This document shows, one piece after another, positions 48,096 through 56,129 of a stretch of DNA of 64,000 nt (the stretch's first letter is position 1; the number at the start of each line of letters is the position of its first letter). Source of the DNA: Streptomyces turgidiscabies Car8. Its GTDB lineage: Bacteria > Actinomycetota > Actinomycetes > Streptomycetales > Streptomycetaceae. The stretch covers positions 1 to 64,000 of the forward strand of contig NZ_AEJB01000639.1 of the NCBI RefSeq assembly GCF_000331005.1, written 5' to 3'. The notes under the pieces are model-generated. The model made no database searches. It had not been told where the DNA came from and saw only the letters and a list, made by a program, of their open reading frames with translations. Both the position numbers and the translations under genes were made by a program.

Positions 48096-49028
48096 ATGAC
48101 CACAGTTGTACCGACCGGGCCCCCGGCGGCCGAGCAGCAGAGGGAGCAGGGCAGGACGCGCCGGTCTCCCGGAACGCGCAGTTCCTATCCCACCTGGTTC
48201 TACCTTCCCGCGGCGGCCGTCTACGGGGCGTTGTTCATGGTCCCCACGCTCGCGTCGTTCTACTTCAGCCTCACCAGGTGGACGATCTTCAAGTCGACCT
48301 TCATCGGCCTGGACAACTACACCGAGTTCTTCCAGGAGCCCGCCCTCGTCAAGGGCTTCGCCAACACGTTCCTCTACGCGGTCGTCACCTCGGGACTCAA
48401 GGTCGTCATCGGCCTCGGCCTCGGGATTCTGCTGACCAGTCAGATCCGTGCCCGGGGTTATCTGCGCTCGGTGGTGTTCTTCCCCGTGCTGGTCAGCACC
48501 GTGGGCGTCGGCATCACCTTCACCGCCTTCATGGACCCCTCCACCGGCGCGATCAACAGGGCCCTGTCGGTGATCGGCATCGACGGTCCCGGCTGGCTGA
48601 CCGAGCCGTCGCTCGCGCTGTTCTCCGTGGCTCTCGTGGACGTGTGGAAGGGCGTCGGCCTGGCGACCGTCATCTACATCGCCGGCATCGTGTCCATCCC
48701 GGACGAGTACTACGAAGCGGCGAAGCTCGACGGCGCCGGGGCGTGGCAGCTGCTGCGCAACGTGGTCCTGCCGCTGAGCTGGCCGGCCACCTCCACGGTG
48801 ATCATCCTGTCTCTCATCGGGGGCCTGCGCTCCTTCGACCTCATCTGGGCGATGACGCGCGGCGGACCGGGCTTCAGCTCCGACGTCGTCGCCTCCGTCA
48901 TCTACAAGCAGTACCAGGCGGGCTTCTACGGCCTGTCGACCGCCGGGAACGTGATCCTCTTCCTGGTCGTGACGGCGATCATCGTCCCGCTGTCCCGCTT
49001 CCTGGCCCGCAAGGAGGTGCAGCGATGA
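48096..49028 (+). CDS. ABC importer permease (MalF/UgpA type)
   Basis: 310 residues from ATG 48096, after a GAGAGAGG ribosome site. Six membrane segments (first about 33-54, FYLPAAAVYGALFMVPTLASFYF) and the EAA loop YYEAAKLDGAGAWQLLRNVVLPL (about 215-237) that contacts the ATPase. The stop overlaps the next permease start. The gap from the lipoprotein gene is 76 bp and includes an unusual run of nine A residues at 48054-48062. Confidence 0.92.
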   Translation: MTTVVPTGPPAAEQQREQGRTRRSPGTRSSYPTWFYLPAAAVYGALFMVPTLASFYFSLTRWTIFKSTFIGLDNYTEFFQEPALVKGFANTFLYAVVTSGLKVVIGLGLGILLTSQIRARGYLRSVVFFPVLVSTVGVGITFTAFMDPSTGAINRALSVIGIDGPGWLTEPSLALFSVALVDVWKGVGLATVIYIAGIVSIPDEYYEAAKLDGAGAWQLLRNVVLPLSWPATSTVIILSLIGGLRSFDLIWAMTRGGPGFSSDVVASVIYKQYQAGFYGLSTAGNVILFLVVTAIIVPLSRFLARKEVQR

Positions 49029-49852
49029 GAAACCCCACCCGCACCTGGCTGGGAGTCCTCTCGGTCGCCGTCAGCATCGTCGTCTTCGTCGTCCCGTTCG
49101 CGTTCATCGTGCTGACAGCCGTCAAGGACCCGCAACAGGCCTCCCAGCTCGACTTCTCCTGGCCACGCCACTTCCGGCTGGTCGACAATCTCGTACAGGT
49201 GATCGAGGCGCGGGACTACATCCTCGTCATCGCGTTCGTCAACAGCATGGTCCTGACCGTCGCGAGTGTGACGGCGATGGTCGTGCTCGGCGCGATGGTC
49301 GCCTTCGTGCTGCAGCGCCGGATCACCCGGTGGACGGGTCTGATCAATTTCCTGGTCCTGTCCGGGCTGATCATCCCCCCGGCGGTCGTGCCGACGATCT
49401 GGGTCCTGCAGAAGGCCGGCCTGTTCGGCACGCTCCCCGGGCTGATTCTCGTGGAGATCGCCTTCGGACTGTCCTTCTCCGTCCTGCTGTTCCGCGCGTT
49501 CATCGCCACCATCCCGCGCGAACTCGACGAGGCCGCGATCATCGACGGCGCCTCCCCGCTGCGACTCTTCTTCCGGGTCGTCCTCCCGATGCTCCGCTCG
49601 GTCGTCGTGACGGTGATCGTCGTCCAGTCGGTGGCCGTCTTCAACGACTTCACCAACCCGCTGTACTTCCTGCCCGGCGAGCAGAACGCCACCGTCCAGC
49701 TGACCCTGTTCAACTTCCAGAGCCAGTACAGCACCAGCTACAACCTGCTCTTCATGGACATCCTCCTCATCACGGTCCCGCCGCTGGTCATGTTCCTGTT
49801 CTTCAACCGGCAGATCGTGGCGGGCATGACCGCGGGGGCGGTCAAGGGCTGA
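49025..49852 (+). CDS. ABC importer permease (MalG/UgpE type)
   Basis: 275 residues from ATG 49025, overlapping the upstream stop (ATGA). Six membrane segments; EAA loop ELDEAAIIDGASPLRLFFRVVLPML (about 168-192). No ATPase gene follows; in Streptomyces such CUT1 importers usually share the MsiK ATPase encoded elsewhere. Confidence 0.92.
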   Translation: MRNPTRTWLGVLSVAVSIVVFVVPFAFIVLTAVKDPQQASQLDFSWPRHFRLVDNLVQVIEARDYILVIAFVNSMVLTVASVTAMVVLGAMVAFVLQRRITRWTGLINFLVLSGLIIPPAVVPTIWVLQKAGLFGTLPGLILVEIAFGLSFSVLLFRAFIATIPRELDEAAIIDGASPLRLFFRVVLPMLRSVVVTVIVVQSVAVFNDFTNPLYFLPGEQNATVQLTLFNFQSQYSTSYNLLFMDILLITVPPLVMFLFFNRQIVAGMTAGAVKG

Positions 49853-49895
49853 GTACCGCCCGTGGCAACACCTCACCGATACAAAGGAGTTTCGT

Positions 49896-51326
49896 GTGAC
49901 CACCCCACATGCCGAAGGCATCCTCCTCCGGATACACACACGACGGCGCCGCCCCGTCCTCGCCGCTCTGCTGGCCGCCACCCTGGCCGTTCTCGGTCTG
50001 GTCTCGGCCGGCCGGGCGCAGGCGCTCAGCGGTGACATCCGTATGCACGACCCGTCCGTCATCAAGGTGGGCAACTGCTCCTACGGCTTCTCCACCGGTT
50101 TCGAGAACGACCCGCTCAATCCCAGCGGGTCCATCACCGAGCGCCGGACCTGCGACGCCACGGCGGCGACCGGCTGGACCAAGATCGGGAACGTCTGGGA
50201 GTCGACGCCGTCCTGGATCACCGCCAAGCTCGGTGCGACGCCGCCCAACATCTGGGCCCCCGACATCAAGTACTTCAACGGCAAGTACCACCTGTACTAC
50301 GCCGGTTCACGCTGGGGCACCTCGTACGCGGTGATGGGTCTTGCCACCGCCACCAGCATCGAGGGCCCCTGGACCGACCAGGGCATGGTCACCGACGTCA
50401 ACTACCCCATCGACCCCAACGTCGACTGGGGGCCCGACGGCCGGCTCTACGTCTCCTGGGGCTCCTGGACCGGCTCCGGCACCTATATGCACGTCCTGGA
50501 CGAGTCCACCGGCAAGCTGTCCACCACCGACAACAACCTGTGGCACATCGCCGTCGGCATCGAGAACCCGACGATCGTCCTCAACGGCGGCTACTACTAC
50601 CTCTTCGGCTCCAAGGGCCTGTGCTGCAGTGGCACCAACAGCACCTACTACACAGTGGTCGGACGCTCCACGGCCATCACCGGCCCCTACCTCGACCAGG
50701 CCGGCACGAACATGGCGTCCGGTGGAGGAACGCAGGTGCTCGCGGGTGCGTACCCCAAGGTCGCGGCCGGGGGTGCGGACGCCTTCGACGACGGGACGTC
50801 GAAGTACCTCGCCTACCACTACTACGACGGCGACAACAACGGGCGGGAGTCCCTCGACATCCGCCAGGTCACCTTCGCCGGGGGCTGGCCCGTCCTCGCC
50901 GCCCCGCTGGGCTCCGCCAACAACCACCTGCTGAACCGCAACAGCTCCAAGTGCGCGGACGTCTGGTTCGCGAGCGGCGCCGACGGTGCGTCGGTCAACT
51001 CCGGCAACTGCAACTCCGGCACCAACCAGCAGTGGACGCTGAGCCCCTCCGGTTCGAACTTCCGCCTGATCAACGTCAACAGCGGCAAGTGTCTCGAGAT
51101 CCCTGGCGGCTCCACGGCCGACGGTGCGACCGCCGACCAGTGGACCTGCGACGGCGGCAACCATCAGCTCTGGCGCAGGACATCGGTGATCGGCGGCTAT
51201 GTCACCTTCACCAACGTCACCAGCGGTCTCTGTCTCCAGGTCACCGGAGGGTCGACCGCCAACGGAGCCGCCCTGAACCAGTCGAGCTGCAACGGCGGTA
51301 CGAATCAGCAGTGGCTCCCTGTCTGA
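49896..51326 (+). CDS. Secreted GH43 arabinanase/arabinofuranosidase with ricin-type lectin domain
   Basis: 476 residues from GTG 49896 (AAAGGAG upstream). The signal peptide covers about residues 1-43 (RRRRPVLAALLAATLAVLGLVSAGRAQA). GH43 five-blade propeller: catalytic base Asp in MHDPSVIKVG, WAPDIKYFNGKYHLYYAGS, DPNVDWGPDGRLYVSWGSW, general acid Glu in VGIENPTIVLNGGYYYLF. The C-terminal beta-trefoil (about 345-476) has repeated QW motifs (TNQQWTLSP, NHQLWRR, TNQQWLPV), like CBM13. Likely attacks arabinan or arabinogalactan side chains. 43 bp after the permease gene and probably in the same operon. Confidence 0.9.
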   Translation: MTTPHAEGILLRIHTRRRRPVLAALLAATLAVLGLVSAGRAQALSGDIRMHDPSVIKVGNCSYGFSTGFENDPLNPSGSITERRTCDATAATGWTKIGNVWESTPSWITAKLGATPPNIWAPDIKYFNGKYHLYYAGSRWGTSYAVMGLATATSIEGPWTDQGMVTDVNYPIDPNVDWGPDGRLYVSWGSWTGSGTYMHVLDESTGKLSTTDNNLWHIAVGIENPTIVLNGGYYYLFGSKGLCCSGTNSTYYTVVGRSTAITGPYLDQAGTNMASGGGTQVLAGAYPKVAAGGADAFDDGTSKYLAYHYYDGDNNGRESLDIRQVTFAGGWPVLAAPLGSANNHLLNRNSSKCADVWFASGADGASVNSGNCNSGTNQQWTLSPSGSNFRLINVNSGKCLEIPGGSTADGATADQWTCDGGNHQLWRRTSVIGGYVTFTNVTSGLCLQVTGGSTANGAALNQSSCNGGTNQQWLPV

Positions 51327-51337
51327 CGTTTCGCACA

Positions 51338-51367
51338 CGGCCGCGGTGCCCAGGGGTACCGCGGCCG
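51338..51367. terminator. Strong bidirectional terminator
   Basis: A 13-bp stem CGGCCGCGGTGCC/GGTACCGCGGCCG with a 4-base loop (one G-T pair), placed between the converging GH43 gene and the secreted rhamnosidase gene. Confidence 0.8.
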
Positions 51368-51395
51368 CGTTACGCGTCCGGCCGGCGGGGAGCCG

Positions 51396-54300
51396 TCAGC
51401 GCAGTCGGGCGTTCACGCGGTAGCGGCCGGACGCCAGCCGGCAGACGTACACCCCGTCGGTGTGTTCGATGAAGCGGACGCCCTCCGCGCGCGCCAGCGG
51501 AGCACGTCCTTCGCGGACCGTGTCGGCCGACACCGCCGGAAGCCGCAGGGTCGCCTCGCTGTTGGCGGGCACCACCGCGTCGTACACGAGAGCCCTGCCC
51601 CCGTCCGCCACCTTCCACTCGCTCCGGATCTCCCCGTACGGCGACTCGTACACGCCCGAGACCCGGGTGATCCCGCCCGTGGGGTCGAGGTGCGGCTGCA
51701 GCAGGAAGCGTTTGAAGCCGGGGCTCCGCGGATCGCGCGCGATACCGGCCATGGAGGAGTACATCCACTCCATGATCGCGCCGTAGGCGTAGTGGTTGAA
51801 GGAGTTCATGCCGACCGGCCCGAACCCGTCCTCCTTCGAGTACGAGTTCCAGCGCTCCCAGACGGTGGTGGCACCGTTCTTCACCGAGAACAGCCAGGAC
51901 GGCAGCGCGTCCTGGTGCAGCAGTTTGTACGCCAGGTCCGCGCGGCCCTCGTCCGTGAGGACGGGGGCGAGGACGTTGACGCCGAGGAAGCCGACGGACA
52001 GCGTGTTCTCGGCGTACCGGACCCTGACGCTGTTCGGATGGGCGGCCTTGTAGGCGGCGTCGTTGCCGATGTTGTCGGCGAGACGGCCCACGAGCGTGCG
52101 GCGCTGGGCCTCCGTCTCGTAGAAGCCGAGTTTGAGGACCCAGAGCAGCGCTGTCTGGCTGTTGTCCTCCGTCTTCTGGCTGGGGTCGGAGCCCGGTTCG
52201 ATCGGAGAGGCGTCGCCGAGGCTGGACCTGACCGTGACCGAACCACCCTCCGTACTCAGGTACTTGGTGATGAACGCCTGCCTGACACGTCCGAAGAGCC
52301 GGTCGTACGCCGCTGCCTCCGCCGCCCTGCCGGTCGCGCGGGCCATCTGTGCCATCAGCCGGGTGCTGTAGCCGTAGTAGACGTCGCTCATCAGCTGGGC
52401 GCTGGTCTTCTGTGGCCCCAGCCAGTCACCGGTGAGGGAGCCCTGTCCGGCGTAGGTCTCGCCGGTCTGCGCCTGGATCCAGTCCAGGTAGCGGGTCATG
52501 GCGGGCCAGTTGTCCTCGACGACGGTCGCGTCACCGGTCATCTGCCACACGGTCCACGGCACGATGACCCCGGCGTCGGCCCAACCGCTGCCACCGCCGG
52601 GGAAGTTGAAACGGCCCGTCGGGGCGACCCCGGTGAACTGCGCTTCGCCCATGCCGTAGATGGCCTGGGAATCGACGACGGTGTCCTGGAAGTGGCTGAG
52701 GAAGACACCGGCGTCCACGTTGTACAGGCCGGTGGCGGAGAAGACCTGGGTGTCGCCGGTCCAGCCGAGGCGTTCGTCGCGCTGGGGGCAGTCGGTGGGC
52801 ACCCAGAGGTAGTTGCCTCGCTGGCCCCAACGGATGTTGCTCGCCAGCTGGTTGATGTCGGGATCGTCGGTGGTGACGGTGCCGATCTCCCGGATCGCGG
52901 ACGTGGCTACCTTGCCGGTCAGGCCGGTGATCGTGACGGTGTCCGTCGCGGTGACGGAGACATAGCGGAAGCCGTAGAAGGTCAGGGAGTCCTGGTGGGT
53001 CTCGCCGTGCCGGTCGCCCTTGAGGACATACGTGCTGGTGGCCTTGGCGCTGCGGAGGTTCGCCCGGTAGAGGGAGCCAGCCGGGCCGTCGGCGCCGGCA
53101 CTGTCGTCGTTGAGCATCTCGCCGAACCTGAACTCGGCCTTGGCCCCGGCGGGGCCGCGCAGGCTGTAGCGGGCCACTCCGACCATGTTCTGGCCGAGGT
53201 CGAAGACGGCGGTCTCGCCCACGCCGATCGTGACCGGCGCGGAGGCCGCCTTCGCGGGATCGGTCACCGTCCGGGCGGGATCGACGACGATGCGGCCCCT
53301 GCCGTTGGCGCTGCCGTCCTGTCCGCTCACCCCGGTGACGACGGTGACCGAGTGCGGCCGGCGGTCCCACCGCTGTATGAAACGTGCCGTCTCGCCCGGG
53401 TAGGCGATGAGTCGCGCGTCCGGGAACCTGGCGTCGAAGGCGACTCGTTCGACGTCCGCCCAGGCGGAGTCGTCGAAGCCGTGCGACGTCCAGCCCGGCA
53501 GCTCCCCACGGGCGTCGTAGGTCTGGCCGTCGTAGATGTCGTCGGCGCGGTAGGGGCCGGTGTCCGTGGCCTTCCAGCCGCCGCCCGGAGCGGTGACCAC
53601 CGTCTGCGAGGTGCCGTCGGTGTACCGGATCAGCAGCTTGGCCTTGACGGCCAGGGCGTTGCCGTCCGCCGAGTAGTACGTACTGCCTTCGGAGATGCGG
53701 CCGTTGTACCAGCCGTTGCCCAGGACGACCGCGATGGTGACGTCCGGATCCGACGTCACGAGGTCGGTGACGTCGTACGTCATGTAGTTGACGCGCGCGT
53801 CGTAGTTCGTCGAGCCCGGCGGCAACAGCTCGATCGTGGTGCCACCGTCCTGCGGCACGGTCACATGCCGCCCGTTCACGTAGGCGTCGTACACGCCGAG
53901 GGCCGAGACGTACAACCGCGCCTCACGGACTCGGGAACGGCTCTTGCCGGGGTGAGCACTCCGGAGTGTTTCCTCCTTGCGCAGCATCGGGGCACCGGCC
54001 GAGTCGGGGCTCTTGCCCTTCATACCGATCCAGTGCGCGCCCTCCCATCCGCCGACGCCGTCCCTGCTCATCAGGCCGGTCTCGAAGAAGGCGGGTAACG
54101 CGGTGCCGACGGGCCGGTCGTCGGTGTCCCACACGCTGACGGTCCAGTGATAGCGCGTCGAGGCGCGCAGCGGCTTGCCCGCGTGGCGGACGGCCACCGA
54201 GTCGGAGGCACGGACACGACCGCTGTTCCAGACGTCGGCGCGGGCGGCGGTCAGCTTCTCCGGAGAGGTCGCGACGAGAATCCGGTACGCGCCCTGGCTG

Positions 54301-54599
54301 AGTCCGCGCTCCGCGGACCGCATGCGCCAGCCGAAGCGTGGCCGGGCGGCGTCCACGCCCAGAGGATCAGTGCGGTGTTCCACGGTCGGTCCGAGCACCG
54401 CGCCGCCCTTCTCACCGCGGGCTGGCTGGGCCACGGCGTTCGTTCCGCCTCCAGCGACACCGCCGCCGCCCAGCGCCACGGCACCGGCTGTCGCGGCGAG
54501 CACGGTTCGCCGACGCACCGCTGTGCCGTCCGTCCGGGAGGGTTTCCCCTCACCGGGCTCACGGTCGGCGGCCTCTGTACTGCGTGTTTCATGGCTCAC
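51396..54599 (-). CDS. Tat-exported GH78 alpha-L-rhamnosidase
   Basis: 1067 residues from GTG 54597-54599, preceded by AAAGGAAGG; the longer ORF start lies in the operator-like palindrome. Twin-arginine signal VRRRTVLAATAGAVALGGGG (residues about 28-47). GH78 organisation: N-terminal Ig-like domain, beta-sandwich (LYVSALGVYDAYVNGRHV, LGNGWYNGRI), catalytic TDCPQRDERLGWTGDTQVF, and GMNSFNHYAYGAIMEWMYSSMAGI, with a C-terminal beta domain. Its catalytic loop matches that of the cytoplasmic enzyme rather than that of the enzyme at 38994. Confidence 0.92.
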   Translation of the reverse strand: MSHETRSTEAADREPGEGKPSRTDGTAVRRRTVLAATAGAVALGGGGVAGGGTNAVAQPARGEKGGAVLGPTVEHRTDPLGVDAARPRFGWRMRSAERGLSQGAYRILVATSPEKLTAARADVWNSGRVRASDSVAVRHAGKPLRASTRYHWTVSVWDTDDRPVGTALPAFFETGLMSRDGVGGWEGAHWIGMKGKSPDSAGAPMLRKEETLRSAHPGKSRSRVREARLYVSALGVYDAYVNGRHVTVPQDGGTTIELLPPGSTNYDARVNYMTYDVTDLVTSDPDVTIAVVLGNGWYNGRISEGSTYYSADGNALAVKAKLLIRYTDGTSQTVVTAPGGGWKATDTGPYRADDIYDGQTYDARGELPGWTSHGFDDSAWADVERVAFDARFPDARLIAYPGETARFIQRWDRRPHSVTVVTGVSGQDGSANGRGRIVVDPARTVTDPAKAASAPVTIGVGETAVFDLGQNMVGVARYSLRGPAGAKAEFRFGEMLNDDSAGADGPAGSLYRANLRSAKATSTYVLKGDRHGETHQDSLTFYGFRYVSVTATDTVTITGLTGKVATSAIREIGTVTTDDPDINQLASNIRWGQRGNYLWVPTDCPQRDERLGWTGDTQVFSATGLYNVDAGVFLSHFQDTVVDSQAIYGMGEAQFTGVAPTGRFNFPGGGSGWADAGVIVPWTVWQMTGDATVVEDNWPAMTRYLDWIQAQTGETYAGQGSLTGDWLGPQKTSAQLMSDVYYGYSTRLMAQMARATGRAAEAAAYDRLFGRVRQAFITKYLSTEGGSVTVRSSLGDASPIEPGSDPSQKTEDNSQTALLWVLKLGFYETEAQRRTLVGRLADNIGNDAAYKAAHPNSVRVRYAENTLSVGFLGVNVLAPVLTDEGRADLAYKLLHQDALPSWLFSVKNGATTVWERWNSYSKEDGFGPVGMNSFNHYAYGAIMEWMYSSMAGIARDPRSPGFKRFLLQPHLDPTGGITRVSGVYESPYGEIRSEWKVADGGRALVYDAVVPANSEATLRLPAVSADTVREGRAPLARAEGVRFIEHTDGVYVCRLASGRYRVNARLR

Positions 54600-54616
54600 G
54601 CGCGCACCTTCCTTTG

Positions 54617-54628
54617 TGAATCGATTCA
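54617..54628. promoter_or_regulatory. Perfect palindrome TGAATCGATTCA (LacI operator candidate)
   Basis: Lies 18 bp upstream of the GTG start of the exported rhamnosidase, where repressor binding would block transcription. Same motif class as 46657 and 45267. Confidence 0.65.
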
Positions 54629-54737
54629 ATCTCGGTCGTCCGTGCGGGCTGTGGTCAGCGGGACGCGTGGATGCGGCTGTCGCCCTCCGCCGTCGGACGG
54701 TGGGGCCGACGTCGGGTCGATGGTTCCGCAGTACGAC

Positions 54738-54751
54738 GGGTAACGTTGCCC
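54738..54751. promoter_or_regulatory. ACGT-centred palindrome GGGTAACGTTGCCC
   Basis: Inverted repeat with one mismatched base pair, in the divergent region closer to LacI regulator 2; shares the ACGTT core with 45251 and 46502. Weak candidate. Confidence 0.35.
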
Positions 54752-54916
54752 ATCGGGTGTGGCCAGACCTTAGAGAGCGTCCCGCGTGACGTCAAGACGC
54801 CGTACCCGCTGCACGGCTGTCAGGGCGCTGGCCCGCTCGGCTGTCACAGGGCGTGCGCCGGGCGGGAGTTACGTCCGTAGACTCGGTGACAGCCGTTCCC
54901 AGGGAAAAGGAATCGG

Positions 54917-55954
54917 ATGGAGCCACCAGCACGACCGCGTCGCGTCACGATCGTCGATGTCGCACGCCACGCCCAGGTGTCCACCACCGCCGTGTCCAAG
55001 GTGCTGCGCAACGCCTACGGAGCCAGCCCCGACATGCGCGCCAAGGTACGCCGCGCGATCGACGAACTCGGCTACCGCCCACACGCCGGGGCCAGAGGCC
55101 TGCGCGGACAGACCTACACCATCGGCGTGATGCTCCCCGACATCCGCAACCCCTTCTTCCCCGACGTCCTCGACGGCATCACCACCCGCCTGCGGGACAC
55201 CGAATACCAGGTCCTCCTGGGCCCCGGCTGCAACGGCGAAAAAGAAGAAGCACGCGTCACCGAAGCGATGCTGGACCGCGGCATGGACGGCCTCATCCTC
55301 GTCGCACCCGTCTCACCCCGCACCCACCTCGAACACATCGCCTCATCCGTACCCACCGTCGTCGTCGGCCGCCACGGAACATCCCCCCTCTACGACACCG
55401 TGGCCGACGACGACATCCAGGGCGCATCCCTGACCGTCACCCACCTCGCCGCCCTCGGACACCACCGCATCGCCCACATCGAACACCACGAAACCGACCC
55501 CACACGCCTCGCCGAAATGCCCAACGCCCGCCGCGCCGACGGCTACAGACAAGCCATGCGCACACACGGACTCGCCAAGTGGATCGACGTCATCTCCACC
55601 ACCTACACCCAGGAAGGCGGCTACAAAGGCGCCCAAGAACTACTGACCCGCCCCCACCTCCCCACCGCCGTCTTCGCCGGCGCCGACATCGTCGCCATGG
55701 GCGTCCTGGAAGCCATCAACGAAGCAGGCCTCTCCGTCCCCGACGACATCTCGGTCGCCGGCTACGACAACACCACCTTCGCCGCCCTCGGCCCCATCTC
55801 CCTCACCAGCGTCGACCAAGCAGGCCACGACATCGGCGAAAACGCCGCCCGCCTGCTCCTGGAACGCCTCACCGACCCACGAAAAAGCACGGAACAGGTC
55901 CTCCTGTCCCCCACCCTGGTGCCGCGCCGGACCACGGGCCGGCCACCGGCGTAA
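54917..55954 (+). CDS. LacI-family transcriptional regulator 2 (atypical codon use)
   Basis: 345 residues from ATG 54917 (GGGAAAAGGAA ribosome site). HTH RVTIVDVARHAQVSTTAVSKVLRNAYGASP, then sensor domain YTIGVMLPDIRNPFFPDVLDGI, GLILVAPVSP, TAVFAGADIVAMGVLEAINEAGLSVPDDISVAGYDN. The domain order and many residues match LacI regulator 1, so they are paralogues that may recognise related sites. Codon use differs from the neighbours: Glu is almost always GAA (about 16 GAA to 1 GAG by eye), with CAA, AAA and CTA codons. Likely controls the divergent exported rhamnosidase. Confidence 0.93.
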   Translation: MEPPARPRRVTIVDVARHAQVSTTAVSKVLRNAYGASPDMRAKVRRAIDELGYRPHAGARGLRGQTYTIGVMLPDIRNPFFPDVLDGITTRLRDTEYQVLLGPGCNGEKEEARVTEAMLDRGMDGLILVAPVSPRTHLEHIASSVPTVVVGRHGTSPLYDTVADDDIQGASLTVTHLAALGHHRIAHIEHHETDPTRLAEMPNARRADGYRQAMRTHGLAKWIDVISTTYTQEGGYKGAQELLTRPHLPTAVFAGADIVAMGVLEAINEAGLSVPDDISVAGYDNTTFAALGPISLTSVDQAGHDIGENAARLLLERLTDPRKSTEQVLLSPTLVPRRTTGRPPA

Positions 55955-56002
55955 TTCAGCCCTTCGAACGGCGACGGGACATTCGACCGTTGGCCCCCCG
56001 AA

Positions 56003-56024
56003 GCGAGGAGAGAAAAACCCTCGC
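56003..56024. terminator. Weak hairpin between LacI regulator 2 and histidine kinase
   Basis: 6-bp stem GCGAGG/CCTCGC around an A-rich 10-base loop in the 175-bp gap between convergent genes. Plausible but weak. Confidence 0.35.
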
Positions 56025-56129
56025 CGAGTTCTTCGTCGTCCACGCCGGCACGGGGACTCCGCGCGGCTCGCACTCCCTCGGGCCGGTGTGCTGGCGACGC
56101 ACACCCCACCCGGGCTCGGCCGCGTCGGA

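Larger units (their letters stand above)
54600..54916. promoter_or_regulatory. Divergent control region between secreted rhamnosidase and LacI regulator 2
   Basis: 317 bp without a gene. It contains the perfect palindrome TGAATCGATTCA (54617-54628) next to the rhamnosidase ribosome site and GGGTAACGTTGCCC (54738-54751) toward the LacI gene. Nothing else with coding character was seen. Confidence 0.5.

Noticed and set aside
51462..54098. 878-codon plus-strand open frame opposite the exported rhamnosidase
   Set aside because: Antisense shadow; the minus-strand frame has the signal peptide and GH78 catalytic motifs.
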